A DNA stretch of 64,000 bases, taken from NCBI GenBank assembly GCA_963751665.1, contig CAVVVF010000001.1, positions 1 through 64,000 on the forward strand. The letters run 5' to 3'. Positions 9,865 through 19,544 of this stretch are shown here, one piece after another. Source of the DNA: AC-69 sp963751665 (GTDB lineage: Bacteria > Actinomycetota > UBA4738 > HRBIN12). Under the pieces are notes generated by a model. It did no database searches and had not been told where the DNA came from. It saw only the letters and a list, made by a program, of their open reading frames with translations. A program made the translations under genes and the position numbers. How positions within the stretch are numbered: position 1 is the first letter of the stretch; every line of letters begins with the position of its first letter.

Positions 9865-10344
9865 TCAGGACCCCCGGGCCTCCGCCACCGCTCGCTCGAT
9901 CTGCCCGGCGTGATCGTGGGCGTGCTCGGCGTAGATCTCCAGCCACATCTCGACCGAGTATTTCCCGCTCTCGGTGTGCGTGCCCGACCGGCGCCAATCC
10001 TGCTCGCTCAGCAGGTCGAGGATCGTGGCGGTGCTCTCCCGAGTGGCCCGCAGCGCGGCCAGCGACGGCTCAAGTGGCCTGGAGTCGTAGTACAGCCGGC
10101 GAGCGTACTCCTCCTCGTCGTAGCCCTGGATCACTGGCGAGTCCTCGGCGAGCAGCCTCCGGAGCCGGATGGCGGACGTCATCTCGCTGTCGGCCAGGTG
10201 ATGGATGACCTCCCGTGCGGACCAACCGCCGTCGGCGGGCACGTGGTCGAGGTCCTCGTCCCCGAGCCCCGCGGTGACTTGCTCCACGACCGCCGGCCCC
10301 TCCCGGTATCGCGCGATCAGCTCGTCCCGACGCGCAGCGTCCAC
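9865..10344 (-). CDS. DinB-family metal-dependent protein
   Basis: 159 residues forming a DinB four-helix-bundle pattern. SAREVIHHLADSEM supplies the first histidine and EIYAEHAHDHAGQIERAV the second and third histidines of the typical three-His metal site. Family members include thiol-dependent S-transferases (bacillithiol or mycothiol) and isomerases. No substrate can be inferred. It ends 14 bases from the tail of the next GS-like gene's frame on the same strand, so the two may be co-transcribed, with the GS-like gene first. Confidence 0.75.
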   Translation of the reverse strand: MDAARRDELIARYREGPAVVEQVTAGLGDEDLDHVPADGGWSAREVIHHLADSEMTSAIRLRRLLAEDSPVIQGYDEEEYARRLYYDSRPLEPSLAALRATRESTATILDLLSEQDWRRSGTHTESGKYSVEMWLEIYAEHAHDHAGQIERAVAEARGS

Positions 10345-10357
10345 GTGAACGACCTCC

Positions 10358-11683
10358 TCAGAACAGCTCGAGGTACTCCTGGCGCTCCCAGTCCGACACG
10401 GAGTCGGCGAACCGGGAGAGCTCGTGGCCTCGGATGGCCGTGTAGACCTTCAGGAACTCCTCCCCGAAGAACTCCTTCGTGGCCGGCTCGCCGGCGAGCT
10501 CGCCGAGGGCCTCGGCCAGCGAGGAGGGGAGCGGCTCGAGCGACGGGTCCTCCTCGGCCGGAGCGCCACTCGACGGCGGGGGAGGCTTCAGCCCCTGCTC
10601 GATCCCCGCGAGGCCGGCCGAGAGCAGCGCCGCGCCGACCAGGTAGGGATTCGACAGGGCGGTGGGGCCGCGGTTCTCCGTGTGCGTCGACTCGGGCGCC
10701 CCGCCCTTCACCCGAAGGAGCGCCGAGCGGTCCTCGAGCCCCCAAGAGATGTTGGTCGGGCTGAACGTGTGCCTCCGGCGGCGGCGGTGGCAGTTCACGG
10801 TCGGGGCGATCAGCGCGTCGACCGCCTTCGCGTACCGGAGCTGCCCGGCGATGAACGACCGGCAGACGTCGGTGATGCCCTGCGGGTCGTCGGCGTCTCC
10901 GAACGCGTTCTTGCCGCTCTTCGAATCGACCAGCGAGATGTGGGTGTGGCAGCCGCTCCCGGCGGAGTCACCGAACGGCTTGCTCATGAACGTCGCGAGG
11001 TAGCCGTCGTTCCGCGCGATCTCCTTCACGCCGTTCTTGAACGTGAACGCCTGGTCGGGACCGGCGAGGCCCTTCCCGGGGGCGAAGTTGATCTCCCACT
11101 GCGAGCCGGCGTACTCGCAGTTCGACGTGATGATGTCGACCCCGATCTGGGGCATCAGCTCGAGGATGCGGCCGATCGTGGGCACGTACGCGTTCCGAAC
11201 GGTGTTGAAGATGTGGTACCCGCTGAACAGCGGCGCTCGGGTCTCGGGGTCAAGCAGGTAGAACTCGTACTCGAAGCCCATGACGGGCTCGAACCCCATC
11301 GCCCGGCACCGGTCCAGCACCCTGCGGTAGACCTGCCGCGGCGTGGCATCGAGCGGCGTGCCGTCGTACCACCGGGCGTCGCAGATGAACCGGGCCGTCC
11401 GGTCGGCCCACGGGACGACCGCGGCCGTGTCCGGGTCGGGGAACAGCAGCTGGTCCGCGTACTGGCGCTCCTCGTTGTAGAGGGTGCCGCCCACGACGTC
11501 CGACCGGCTGTCCAGGACGCTCGTCCCGCCGTACATGTTGAGGCCCCGCTCCGCGTATCCGGACGCGTGGCGGATGGGGATGGTCTTGGACCGCGAGGTG
11601 CCGTGCATGTCCGGCAGCTCGAACCGGACCCACTCGATGCCGCCCTTCTGCCACCCCTCGAGGATCTCGTTCACGCCGGCCAC
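10358..11683 (-). CDS. Glutamine-synthetase-like gamma-glutamyl ligase B
   Basis: 441 residues, complete in one frame. It opens with EWVRFELPDMHGTSRSKTI, the GS beta-grasp region in which this type carries an Arg/Lys rather than the loop of GlnA. Catalytic motifs are PVMGFEYEFYLLD (ExE), NCEYAGSQWEINF, GSGCHTHISL (HxH) and a modified C-terminal part with TALSNPYLVGAALLSAGLAG. An unusual basic run, CHRRRRRHTFSPTN, sits where other GS enzymes read NSYKRL. It is divergently transcribed from the aminotransferase-amidase operon at 11776. It most likely gamma-glutamylates an amine. The substrate is unknown and the gene should not be called glnA. Confidence 0.8.
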   Translation of the reverse strand: MAGVNEILEGWQKGGIEWVRFELPDMHGTSRSKTIPIRHASGYAERGLNMYGGTSVLDSRSDVVGGTLYNEERQYADQLLFPDPDTAAVVPWADRTARFICDARWYDGTPLDATPRQVYRRVLDRCRAMGFEPVMGFEYEFYLLDPETRAPLFSGYHIFNTVRNAYVPTIGRILELMPQIGVDIITSNCEYAGSQWEINFAPGKGLAGPDQAFTFKNGVKEIARNDGYLATFMSKPFGDSAGSGCHTHISLVDSKSGKNAFGDADDPQGITDVCRSFIAGQLRYAKAVDALIAPTVNCHRRRRRHTFSPTNISWGLEDRSALLRVKGGAPESTHTENRGPTALSNPYLVGAALLSAGLAGIEQGLKPPPPSSGAPAEEDPSLEPLPSSLAEALGELAGEPATKEFFGEEFLKVYTAIRGHELSRFADSVSDWERQEYLELF

Positions 11684-11753
11684 GGGGCAGCAGGATAGCG
11701 TTCCTCCCCGGGCCAGGCATAGTCGGGGCGCCCGGGTTCCTTGAGGTGCCGAC

Positions 11754-11770
11754 CGGGAGGTAATCTCCCG
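11754..11770. promoter_or_regulatory. Inverted repeat in the divergent intergenic region
   Basis: CGGGAG-gtaat-CTCCCG lies in the 92-base gap between the two divergent transcripts, five bases before the ATG at 11776. It could be a repressor operator or a 5' hairpin that hides the GGGAGG ribosome-binding site contained in its left arm. The function is inferred from position only. Confidence 0.4.
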
Positions 11771-11775
11771 ATCGG

Positions 11776-13137
11776 ATGGTCGACAGCACCGGGACCCGCG
11801 TGCTCCCCCTGGAGCTCGATCGGCGCTACCCGGTCGTCGTTCGCGGTGAGGGCGTCTGGGTTGAGGACGAGGCCGGGCGTCGGTACCTCGACGCCATGAG
11901 CGGGGGCTCGATGGCCGCGACGCTGGGCCACGGCCGACGGGACATCATCGAGGCCGCCCGGATCCAGGCCGAGCGCCTGTCTTACATGCACAACGAGCGG
12001 CTCACCAACCCCGCGCAGGAGCGCCTGGCCCAAGAGCTCGTCGAGGTCGCGCCCGAGGGGTTCACGCGCGTCCGCTTCGTGGCGAGTGGATCCGACGCCA
12101 ATGAGATGGCGATCCAGCTCGCCCGGAGCTACCACGTGGAGCGGGGCGAGCCGGATCGGTGGCAGGTGATCTCCCCTGCCCAGGCGTACCACGGGCCCAC
12201 GATGGAGACCCTGGCGTTGACCGGCCGGCCGGGGCTGCATGGACCGTTCGGCCCGTACCTCCCACACCACCTGCACATCCCGCCGAGCACGTGGCGCTTC
12301 GACCCCACCGGCGAGGCGGCGCTCGAGGCCCTCGACCGGGCGCTGGAGGAGGCCGGGCCGGGGACCGTCTCGGCGTTCTTCTGCGAGCCGATCAGCGCCG
12401 CGGCGCTGCCCGCCTACACCCCGCCGCCGCGGTTCTGGGAGGGCCTGGCCGAGCGGCGCGAGCGCCACGGCTTCCTGGTGTTGTTCGACGAGGTCGTCAC
12501 GGGAGTGGGGCGAACCGGCCGGTGGTTCGCGGGCGCCGGCACCGACTGCGCGCCCGACATCATCGCCACGGCGAAGGGCCTAGGGGCCGGGTACGTGGCC
12601 ATCGGGGCGGTGCTCGTGCGGGAGCACGTGTACGAGGCCATCGCCCGGGGCTCGAGGCGGTTCACGCTGGGGCACACGTGGGACGGCGCGCCGCTCGCGT
12701 GCGCCGTCGGGCTCGCCGTGCTGGACGCGATGCGCTCGGAGGGCCTGGTCGACCGGGTGCGCGACCGAGGGGCGAAGCTGCTGGAGGAGCTCGACGCCGC
12801 CCTGGACGGCATCCCGATGGTCCGCGAGGTTCGAGGGCACGGTTACCTGCTGGGCGTGTCGTTCGTCGATCCCCGCGACGGCGATTCGTTCCTCCCCCGG
12901 GAGCTGCGCGTCGGGGCGAGGATCGACGAGGCTGCCTTCGAACGCGGCCTGATCGTCCTGTCGACGCAGCCGACGCGCGACGGCTACGCCGGCGACCAGA
13001 CGCTGTTCGCGCCGCCCTTCACCACGACCGACGACGAGCTGGCCGAGATGGTGTCCCGTTTCGCCGACACCGTGCGGCAGGTCTCCGAGGGCGTGGAGCG
13101 CGAGCTCTCCGCCCATCGGGCGACCATCGGGAGCTGA
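11776..13137 (+). CDS. Class III PLP-dependent aminotransferase A
   Basis: 453 residues, fold type I aminotransferase of the omega-amino acid/GABA transaminase class. Recognisable elements are GSMAATLGHGRRDIIEAA (substrate-binding loop), VASGSDANEMAIQLARS (PLP phosphate region), and LVLFDEVVTGVGRTG with the PLP-N1 Asp. The Schiff-base Lys lies in DIIATAKGLGAGY. It starts an operon whose next gene follows after three bases. In a Puu-like route this enzyme would remove the amino group from GABA, a diamine or a gamma-glutamylated amine. About 60 percent of its sequence looks shared with aminotransferase B, suggesting an old duplication. Confidence 0.9.
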   Translation: MVDSTGTRVLPLELDRRYPVVVRGEGVWVEDEAGRRYLDAMSGGSMAATLGHGRRDIIEAARIQAERLSYMHNERLTNPAQERLAQELVEVAPEGFTRVRFVASGSDANEMAIQLARSYHVERGEPDRWQVISPAQAYHGPTMETLALTGRPGLHGPFGPYLPHHLHIPPSTWRFDPTGEAALEALDRALEEAGPGTVSAFFCEPISAAALPAYTPPPRFWEGLAERRERHGFLVLFDEVVTGVGRTGRWFAGAGTDCAPDIIATAKGLGAGYVAIGAVLVREHVYEAIARGSRRFTLGHTWDGAPLACAVGLAVLDAMRSEGLVDRVRDRGAKLLEELDAALDGIPMVREVRGHGYLLGVSFVDPRDGDSFLPRELRVGARIDEAAFERGLIVLSTQPTRDGYAGDQTLFAPPFTTTDDELAEMVSRFADTVRQVSEGVERELSAHRATIGS

Positions 13138-13140
13138 GCG

Positions 13141-13854
13141 ATGAGCGCGTCCACCGAGACCGGCGCGCTCCGAGCCCTGATCCTCCAGCACGAGGAGCCT
13201 ACGCCGCCGGGCCACGTCACCGAGTGGCTGGAGGGCCACGGCGCCGAGATGGACGTGCTCCGCATCGACCTCGAGGATCCGCGGGTCGATCCGGGCCGGT
13301 ACGACCTCATCGTGTCGCTCGGCTCGGAGTTCGCCGCCTACGACGACTCGCACCGGTTCGTCACGAGCGAGGCGGAGCTGATGCGAATGGCGGTCGACGC
13401 GGACGTGCCGATCCTGGGCCTGTGCTTCGGCGGCCAGATGCTCGCCCGTGTGCTGGGCGGGGAGGTGTACCGCGGTTCCGAGTCCGAGATCGGCTGGCTC
13501 CCCGTGCGGACCAGCGACCCCGACCTCGTTCCCGAGGGCCCCTGGTTCCAGTGGCACTTCGACGTCATCACCGCGCCCCCCGACGCGACGGTGATCGCCG
13601 AGACCGACCTCGGCACGCAGGCGTTCGTCGCCGGGCGCAGCCTCGGCCTGCAGTTCCATCCCGAGGTGACGCCGGAGATCATGGACGACTGGGTCCGGAC
13701 GTATCGCCACGAGCTCGACGCCGAGGGCGTCGACCCCGATGCGCTGCTCGAGGAGACGAACCGGCGCGCGAAGGAGAGCAAGCGAACGTCGTGGCGGCTG
13801 CTGGAGGGATTCCTGGATAGGGTCGCCGGGCTGGGGTCCCGGGCCGCGACGTGA
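13141..13854 (+). CDS. Class I glutamine amidotransferase-like gamma-glutamyl hydrolase
   Basis: 237 residues with the GATase class I triad. The nucleophile is Cys95 in ILGLCFGGQML, and His173 and Glu175 lie in LQFHPEVTPEI. It has no synthase domain. In the putrescine pathway PuuD, of the same superfamily, hydrolyses gamma-glutamyl-GABA; the location between two aminotransferases and near GS-like ligases and an aldehyde dehydrogenase supports that kind of role. It starts three bases after aminotransferase A and overlaps aminotransferase B by four bases (GTGA). It could instead resemble GMP-synthase-type GATases of unknown function. Confidence 0.8.
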   Translation: MSASTETGALRALILQHEEPTPPGHVTEWLEGHGAEMDVLRIDLEDPRVDPGRYDLIVSLGSEFAAYDDSHRFVTSEAELMRMAVDADVPILGLCFGGQMLARVLGGEVYRGSESEIGWLPVRTSDPDLVPEGPWFQWHFDVITAPPDATVIAETDLGTQAFVAGRSLGLQFHPEVTPEIMDDWVRTYRHELDAEGVDPDALLEETNRRAKESKRTSWRLLEGFLDRVAGLGSRAAT

Positions 13855-15209
13855 AAGGGACGATCGGCTCGGACGACACCAACGTGTTCCCGCGCTTCCT
13901 CGACCTCGAGTACCCGAACGTCGAGCGGGGCGAGGGCGTCTGGCTCACCACGACCGACGGCCGGCGGATCCTGGACGCGTGCTCCGGCGGGGCCATGGTC
14001 ACGTGTCTCGGCCACGGCGTGCCCGAGCTGGTGGCGGCGGCCACCGAACAGGCCGGGCGCATCGCCTACTTCTACAACCACCACTTCACCAGCGAGCCTC
14101 AGGAGCGGCTTGCCGATCGCATGCTCGAGGTCGTCGCGCCGGAGATGGCGCGCGTCCGGTTCGTCTCGGGCGGGTCCGAGGCGAACGAGACGGCCCTCCA
14201 GCTGGCCCGGATCTACCATGTGGACCGGGGCCAGACGGAGCGGTGGCGGGTGATCTCGCCGGCGCAGGCCTATCACGGCTCCACCATGGGCACCCTCGCT
14301 CTCTCCGGCCGGCGCGCGCTGCAGGAGCCGTATACGCCGTACCTGGCCGACCACCTGCACATCCCGCCGAGCACGTGGCGGTTCGACCCGAGCGGCGAGG
14401 CCGCGTTGAAGGAGCTGGATCGCCTCCTCGAGCAGTCCGGCCCGGAGACGATCGCCGCGTTCTTCTGCGAGCCGATCAGCGCCGCCGCCCTCCCCGGCTA
14501 CTCGCCGCCCGAGCGCTTCTGGCAGGGCCTGGCCGAGCGCCGCGAGGAGCACGGCTTCCTGATCTGCTTCGACGAGGTCGTCACGGGCGTCGGCCGGGTG
14601 GGGACGTGGCTGGCTGCCCACCAGCTCCCCATCGAGCCCGACATCGTGGCCGTGGGGAAGGCCCTCGGCGCCGGCCACGCCCCACTGGGGGCCGTGCTCT
14701 GCCGCCAGCACGTGTACGACGCCATCGACCAAGGGTCGCGGGAGTTCGACCTGGGGCACACGTGGGATGGTGCCCCACTGTCCTCGGCCGTGGGCCTCGC
14801 CGTCCTCGACCTGATCGTCGAGCGGGGCCTGGTGGAGCGGGTCCGCGACCGTGGGCCGGGCCTGCTCGCGGAGCTCGAGGCGGCCGTGTCCGGTTCCGAT
14901 ATCGTCCGTGAGGTCCGCGGTCGCGGCTTCCTGCTCGGCGTCGAGCTCGTCGACCCGCGCGACGGGACGTCGTTCCTCCCAAACGACTTGGACGCCGCGT
15001 CGCTCGTCGACGACACTGCGCTGGAGCACGGCCTGCTCGTCACGTCCACGCACCCGCAGGCGGACGGCTACGCGGGAGACCAGGTGCTGCTGGCGCCGGC
15101 GTACACGAGCACCGACGCGGAGCTCGCGGAGATGGTGGAGCGGTTCGCGGCCACGATCGGGGATGTGGAGCGCATCATCAAGAGCTCACTGACCAAGGCA
15201 GGGTCGTGA
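13851..15209 (+). CDS. Class III PLP-dependent aminotransferase B
   Basis: 452 residues starting with GTG in a GTGA overlap with the preceding stop, a mark of translational coupling. It shows SGGAMVTCLGHGVPELV, VSGGSEANETALQLARI, LICFDEVVTGVGRVG and the PLP lysine in DIVAVGKALGAGHAP. It aligns with aminotransferase A almost throughout, including HLHIPPSTWRFDP in both. Two paralogous transaminases in one operon suggest action on two amino groups, for example both ends of a diamine, or different chain lengths. That is inference. Confidence 0.9.
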   Translation: MKGTIGSDDTNVFPRFLDLEYPNVERGEGVWLTTTDGRRILDACSGGAMVTCLGHGVPELVAAATEQAGRIAYFYNHHFTSEPQERLADRMLEVVAPEMARVRFVSGGSEANETALQLARIYHVDRGQTERWRVISPAQAYHGSTMGTLALSGRRALQEPYTPYLADHLHIPPSTWRFDPSGEAALKELDRLLEQSGPETIAAFFCEPISAAALPGYSPPERFWQGLAERREEHGFLICFDEVVTGVGRVGTWLAAHQLPIEPDIVAVGKALGAGHAPLGAVLCRQHVYDAIDQGSREFDLGHTWDGAPLSSAVGLAVLDLIVERGLVERVRDRGPGLLAELEAAVSGSDIVREVRGRGFLLGVELVDPRDGTSFLPNDLDAASLVDDTALEHGLLVTSTHPQADGYAGDQVLLAPAYTSTDAELAEMVERFAATIGDVERIIKSSLTKAGS

Positions 15210-16507
15210 CCTCCGAGGGCCGTTCCGCCGGCGCGGAGTTCGTGCTCCTCGGGATCCCCGACGTCAACGGGTCGATCCGGGGAAAGGCGCTTCGGCCTGC
15301 CGCCTTCGAGTCGGCAGTGCGCCACGGAACGGTGATGACCGACCTGATCCTGGGCCTGGACCCGGTGGACACGCCGATCACCGACTTCGAACGGTTCGGC
15401 ATCCGGACCGGAGCGGCGGATCTGATCGTCCATCCGGATCCGGAGACCGTCCACGAGATGACGTGGCGTCCCGGATGGCGCGTCTGCCTGGCTACACCGA
15501 GCTGGCCCGACGGAACCCCCTGCGACTTCGCGCCGCGAGAGGTGTTCCGGCACGTGCTGGAGGGGATGGCGGAGCTCGGGTTCGAGGTCATGGCGGCGCT
15601 CGAATACGAGATCCGGCTGTGGGACTCGGGCGGGCAGCCCCTGTCGAGCGGCATCAGCTACAGCCTCACGGAGATCGGGCGATACGGGGAGTTCGTGTCC
15701 CAACTCGTCCCGGCGCTCGAGGGGTTGGGGGTCGAGCTCTCCGCGGTGCACACGGAGGCCGGCCCCGGGCTGCTGGAGCTGAACCTGGGACCCGGGCGTG
15801 GCCTCCGCGCCGCCGACGACGCCGCGCTGGTGAAGTTCGCGGTGAAGGAGTTGGCGGCGTCGATGGGCCTGCGGGCGAGCTTCCTGGCGAAGACCGCGCC
15901 CGGCGAGGAGGGATCGAGCGGGCACATCCACCTCTCGTGCTGGGATGGCGAGACGAACGCGTTCGCCGCGCCGGACGCGGCAGACCCGGTGCCACCGGTC
16001 TTCGGTTCGGCGATCGCCGGGGTGGTGGAGCACCTCCCGGCCGCCTCCCTGTTGCTGAATCCGAACGTGAACTCGTACAAGCGGCTGGTGCCGGGGTGGT
16101 TCGCGCCGATCAATGCGACGTGGGGGTACGAGAACCGGTCCTGCGCGGTCCGGGCCATCCGTTCGGACCGGCCCGAGCTGTGGCGCTTCGAGTGCCGGAG
16201 GCCCGGCGCCGACGCCAACCCATACCTGGCGCTCGCCGCCGTGGCCGCCTCCGCCGCCGACGGCATCAGGAACAAGGCGGAGCCGCCGGCGCCGATCGAG
16301 GGCGACGCCTACGCGCGACCAGACCTGCCCGAGCTGCCGGGCTCGCTCGAGGCTGCCCTCCGGACCTTCGACGAGGACAAGGTCCTGAGGTCGGCGCTGG
16401 GGGAGGGGTTCAGCGACTACTTCGCGACGTCTCGCGCATGGGAACTCAAGGCCTGGCGGGAGACGGTTACGGAATGGGAACGCCAGCGCTACGAACGCTC
16501 GGTGTAG
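15206..16507 (+). CDS. Glutamine-synthetase-like gamma-glutamyl ligase C
   Basis: 433 residues, starting with GTG overlapping the previous stop (GTGA). It opens FVLLGIPDVNGSIRGKAL, then has EVMAALEYEIRLWD (ExE), EAGPGLLELNLGPG, GSSGHIHLSCW (HxH), and NVNSYKRLVPGWFAPINATWGYENRSCAVRA. The C-terminal signature is CRRPGADANPYLALAA. This is the most canonical of the three GS-like ligases in the window. As last gene of the amino-group-removing operon it probably makes the gamma-glutamyl conjugate that the amidotransferase later hydrolyses. It ends one base before the convergent aldehyde dehydrogenase stop. Confidence 0.85.
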   Translation: MTSEGRSAGAEFVLLGIPDVNGSIRGKALRPAAFESAVRHGTVMTDLILGLDPVDTPITDFERFGIRTGAADLIVHPDPETVHEMTWRPGWRVCLATPSWPDGTPCDFAPREVFRHVLEGMAELGFEVMAALEYEIRLWDSGGQPLSSGISYSLTEIGRYGEFVSQLVPALEGLGVELSAVHTEAGPGLLELNLGPGRGLRAADDAALVKFAVKELAASMGLRASFLAKTAPGEEGSSGHIHLSCWDGETNAFAAPDAADPVPPVFGSAIAGVVEHLPAASLLLNPNVNSYKRLVPGWFAPINATWGYENRSCAVRAIRSDRPELWRFECRRPGADANPYLALAAVAASAADGIRNKAEPPAPIEGDAYARPDLPELPGSLEAALRTFDEDKVLRSALGEGFSDYFATSRAWELKAWRETVTEWERQRYERSV

Positions 16508-17954
16508 CTAGGCCTCCGAGAAGTAGACGTTCTTCACCTCCGTGTACAGGTTCACCGCGTGCATGCCCATCTCCCGGCCGATGCCGCTGTGCTTGTAGCC
16601 GCCGAACGGCGCCTCGGTGTGGACGCTGTGCGAGGAGTTCACGCTGATGACCCCGGTGCGGATGGCCTTGGCCACTCGGATGGCACGGCCCAGGTCGCGC
16701 GTCCAGATCGAACCGGACAGGCCGTATTCGGTCTCGTTGGCCAAGCGGATGGCCTCCTCCTCGGTGTCGAAGGGGATCAGGCAGGCCACCGGCCCGAAGA
16801 TCTCCTCCTGGGCCACCCTCGTGTCGTTGCGGACGTCGGCCAGGACGGCCGGCCGAAGGTAGAACCCGCCCTCGCCCCCGGCCACCTCGGGGATCTCGCC
16901 CCCGGTGACGAGGCGCGCTCCCTCCTTCTGGCCGATCTCCAGGTACTCGAGCGAGGTCTCACGCTGCCCCGCGGAGATCATCGGTCCGAGGTCCGTCTCC
17001 TCTTCGAGGGGCGGCCCCACTTTCAGCTCGTCGGTCCGCTTCGCCATCGCCGCGACGAAGTCGTCATAGGCGGACCGCTCGACGAACGACGCGGCTTCGG
17101 GCGCAGCAGTCCTGGCCGGTGTTGCCGAACACCGACCACACGGAACGTTCGACCGCCTTGTCCATGTCGGCGTCGGCGAACACCACGTTCGCGGACTTGC
17201 CTCCCAGCTCGAGCGAGACCCGGGTGATGTTCCGCGCGGCCAGCGCCATGATCTTCGACCCCACTTCGGTCGAGCCGGTGAAGCCCACCTTGTTCACCCG
17301 GGGGTCGGTGACGAGGGCGTTGCCGACGGCCGAGCCCGGCCCGGGGAGGACGGAGATAGCGTCCGGGGGAAGCCCCGCCTCGACCAGGATCTCGGCCAGG
17401 CGGAGCACCGAGAGCGGCGTGTAGGAGGCCGGCTTCACCACGATCGTGTTCCCGCACGCCAGGGCCGGCGCGATCTTCCACGTCGAGATCACCAGCGGGA
17501 AGTTCCACGGGGTGATGAGCACACACACCCCCACGGGCTCACGGAGGGTCACGTCGAGCCCGGGATCCTGGATCGGCACGGTCTCGCCGAAGATCTTGTT
17601 GGCCGCCCCGCCCCAGTACTCGAAGGTGTCGGCCACGATCCCGATCTCGTCCCGGGCGTCCCCGATGGGCTTGCCGGCGTTGCGGGCCTCGAGCTTCGCC
17701 AGGTCCTCCAGCCGCTCCCGCACCATCGCCGAGGCCCGGAGGAGCACGCGTCCCCGGAGCGTGGCGGGGGTCCTGGGCCAGGGACCCTCGTCGAAGGCCC
17801 GGACCGCCACGTCGACGGCCCGGCGGGCGTCCTCGGGACCGGCCTCGGCCACCTCGGCCATGGGGGCGCCGGTGCCCGGCTCGATCACGGCGAAGGTGCT
17901 GTCCTCGGCGGCGGCTCTGCGCTCACCGCCGACGACCAACAGCTCGGTGGTCAT
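16508..17954 (-). CDS. NAD(P)-dependent aldehyde dehydrogenase (one frameshift)
   Basis: About 480 residues in two frames (17954 to about 17090, then 17047 to 16508). The start MTTELLVVGGERR has a GAGGAGG site upstream. Motifs are LITPWNFPLV, the Rossmann GFTGSTEVG, catalytic Glu249 in SLELGGKS and Cys283 in NTGQDCCARSR. EEIFGPV and GGYKHSGIGREMG close the fold. The enzyme oxidises an aldehyde to the acid, as PuuC does with gamma-glutamyl-gamma-aminobutyraldehyde. Its tail-to-tail position with ligase C supports a shared pathway. The break lies right after the catalytic Cys near 17070. Confidence 0.85.
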
Positions 17955-18097
17955 CGTCCCTCCTCGGAAACTCGGTTCGGATCGAGCACGGGCGCGGGGG
18001 GATGATAGCCCGACGCCGATTCGGCTGGCAGGGCCGTTGCGCCTCGGCCTCCCGAGAGCGACGGAAGCGTTCACCGGCCTCCGGGGAGCTCGGTCCG

Positions 18098-18944
18098 CTA
18101 CGGCCAACCGGCGCCCGGCGCGGGCGCCTCAGCGGTCAGCACCTGGCCCGTTCGTGCCCCGTCAGCCATGCTCGCAGGACCACGCCACTCGGTCGCCATC
18201 ATGAACAGCGTTCTCTTGTCCGCGCCGCCGAGCATGCAGGCGAAGCAGCCGCGGTCGAGGTCGATCGTCTGCAGCACCTCGCCGCCTTCGCGAACGCGCA
18301 CGCAGCGCTTGTTGGGGACGTCCCCGTACCAGACGGCGCCTTCGGCGTCGAGGCAGATGCCGTCGGGGACGCCGTCGCCGAGGTCGGCCCACACCCGCCG
18401 GTTCGACAGGCTGCCGTCGGCCGCGATGTCGAAGGCCGTGAGCCTGTTGCCGTAGGACTCGGCGACGATCAGCGTCGAGTTGTCGGGCGTCACGGCCATG
18501 CCGTTGGGGAACGCGACGCCGTCGGCCACCTGCCGGGCCGAGCCGTCGGGGGTGACCAGAGCGAGGATTCCGGGGGCGAACTCGCCGCCTGGAAAGTCAA
18601 AGCCGATGTTGTTGACGTAGGCGTTGCCGCGACCGTCCACGACGATCTCGTTCCAGGCGTGGTCGGAGAGGCCGGTCAGGTCGGCATGGGTCACCAGCGA
18701 GCCGTCGGGCTCCCTGCGCAGGAGAAGCCCATCGCTCCCGAGACGATCAGCAGGCGCCCATCGGGCAGCCAGTCGATGCAGAATCGGAAACGACTGGCAC
18801 GCGGACGATGACCTCGCTCTTGCCCTCGAGATCGACGGCGATGACCTCTTGCGCGCCCCAGTCGGAGAACCAGAGACGGCCCTCGTGCCAACGCGGCGAC
18901 TCGCCGAACGCGAGACCGGTCATCAGGGTTTGCAGCTCAGGCAC
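18098..18944 (-). pseudogene. SMP-30/gluconolactonase-like protein, frameshifted
   Basis: The GTG at 18944 begins VPELQTLMTGLAFGESPRWHEGRLWFSDW, the first blade and Glu metal ligand of SMP-30 beta-propellers. After two frame changes (near 18790 and 18720) the rest reads continuously. HAWNEIVVDGRGNAYVNN and VAFPNGMAVTPDNSTLIVAES provide the Asn and Asp ligands of the central metal. Family enzymes are lactonases acting on sugar lactones. It follows and overlaps the tail of the DHFR-like gene on the same strand. Confidence 0.75.
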
Positions 18945-19544
18945 GAGGGGCCTCTCCTGCTGGCTGGTAGGTGAACTGGAATCAGGACGCCCGTGCCTGT
19001 CGTCGTGGAGTCGACGAGCCTCAGCGCGGTCGTCGCGCTCCCGTCCCTGAAGAGACGCCGCCCGCTCCCCAGCACGATGGGGTGGACCATGAGCCGATAC
19101 ACGTCGACGAGGTCGTGCTCCATCAGCGTCTGGGCGAGATCGCCGCTGCCGATCACCTGGAGGTCCTTTCCGGGCTGCGCCTTCAGCTTGGCGATCCCTT
19201 CGGCGACATCGCCCTTGATCAGATGCGAGTTGTTCCACTCGAGGGGCTCCTTCAGGGCTCTTCGAAACGACGTACTTGGGGAGGCTGTTGATCGTCTCGG
19301 CCAACGGGTCATGGGCCGCTGGAGCGGACGGCCAGAACGCCGCGAAGATCTCGTAGGTCTTTCGCCCCAGAAGGAAACCGTCCGACGCGGCCATCCCCTC
19401 GAAGATGGCCTTTCCCGCGGCGTCGTCGAAGTACGGCCCCTGCCACCCACCGTGCTCGAAGCCCCCACTCGGGTCCTCGTCCGCCCCTCCCGGGGCCTGC
19501 ATGACCCCATCCAGCGTCAGGAACTCACTCACGATCACCCTCAT
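18923..19544 (-). pseudogene. Dihydrofolate-reductase-like (RibD C-terminal fold) protein, frameshifted
   Basis: The start MRVIVSEFLTLDGVMQAPGG with an AAGGAGG site is typical of the RibD_C/DHFR-like family. WQGPYFDDAAGKAI, FLLGRKTYEIFAAFWP and, in another frame, DLQVIGSGDLAQTLMEHDLVDVYRLMVHPIVLGSGRRLF follow. The last motif is the conserved core. A shift lies near 19250, and another may alter the last residues, where FTYQPAG in a third frame would be the more usual ending at 18937. These proteins bind NADPH, but most have no known substrate. Confidence 0.75.

Noticed and set aside
10358..11683. Annotation as glnA (glutamine synthetase)
   Set aside because: Altered active-site region and pathway context favour a gamma-glutamyl ligase for another amine.
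13338..15053. 571-residue minus-strand ORF opposite the amidotransferase and aminotransferase genes
   Set aside because: Shadow ORF caused by high GC; both opposite-strand genes have full catalytic motifs.
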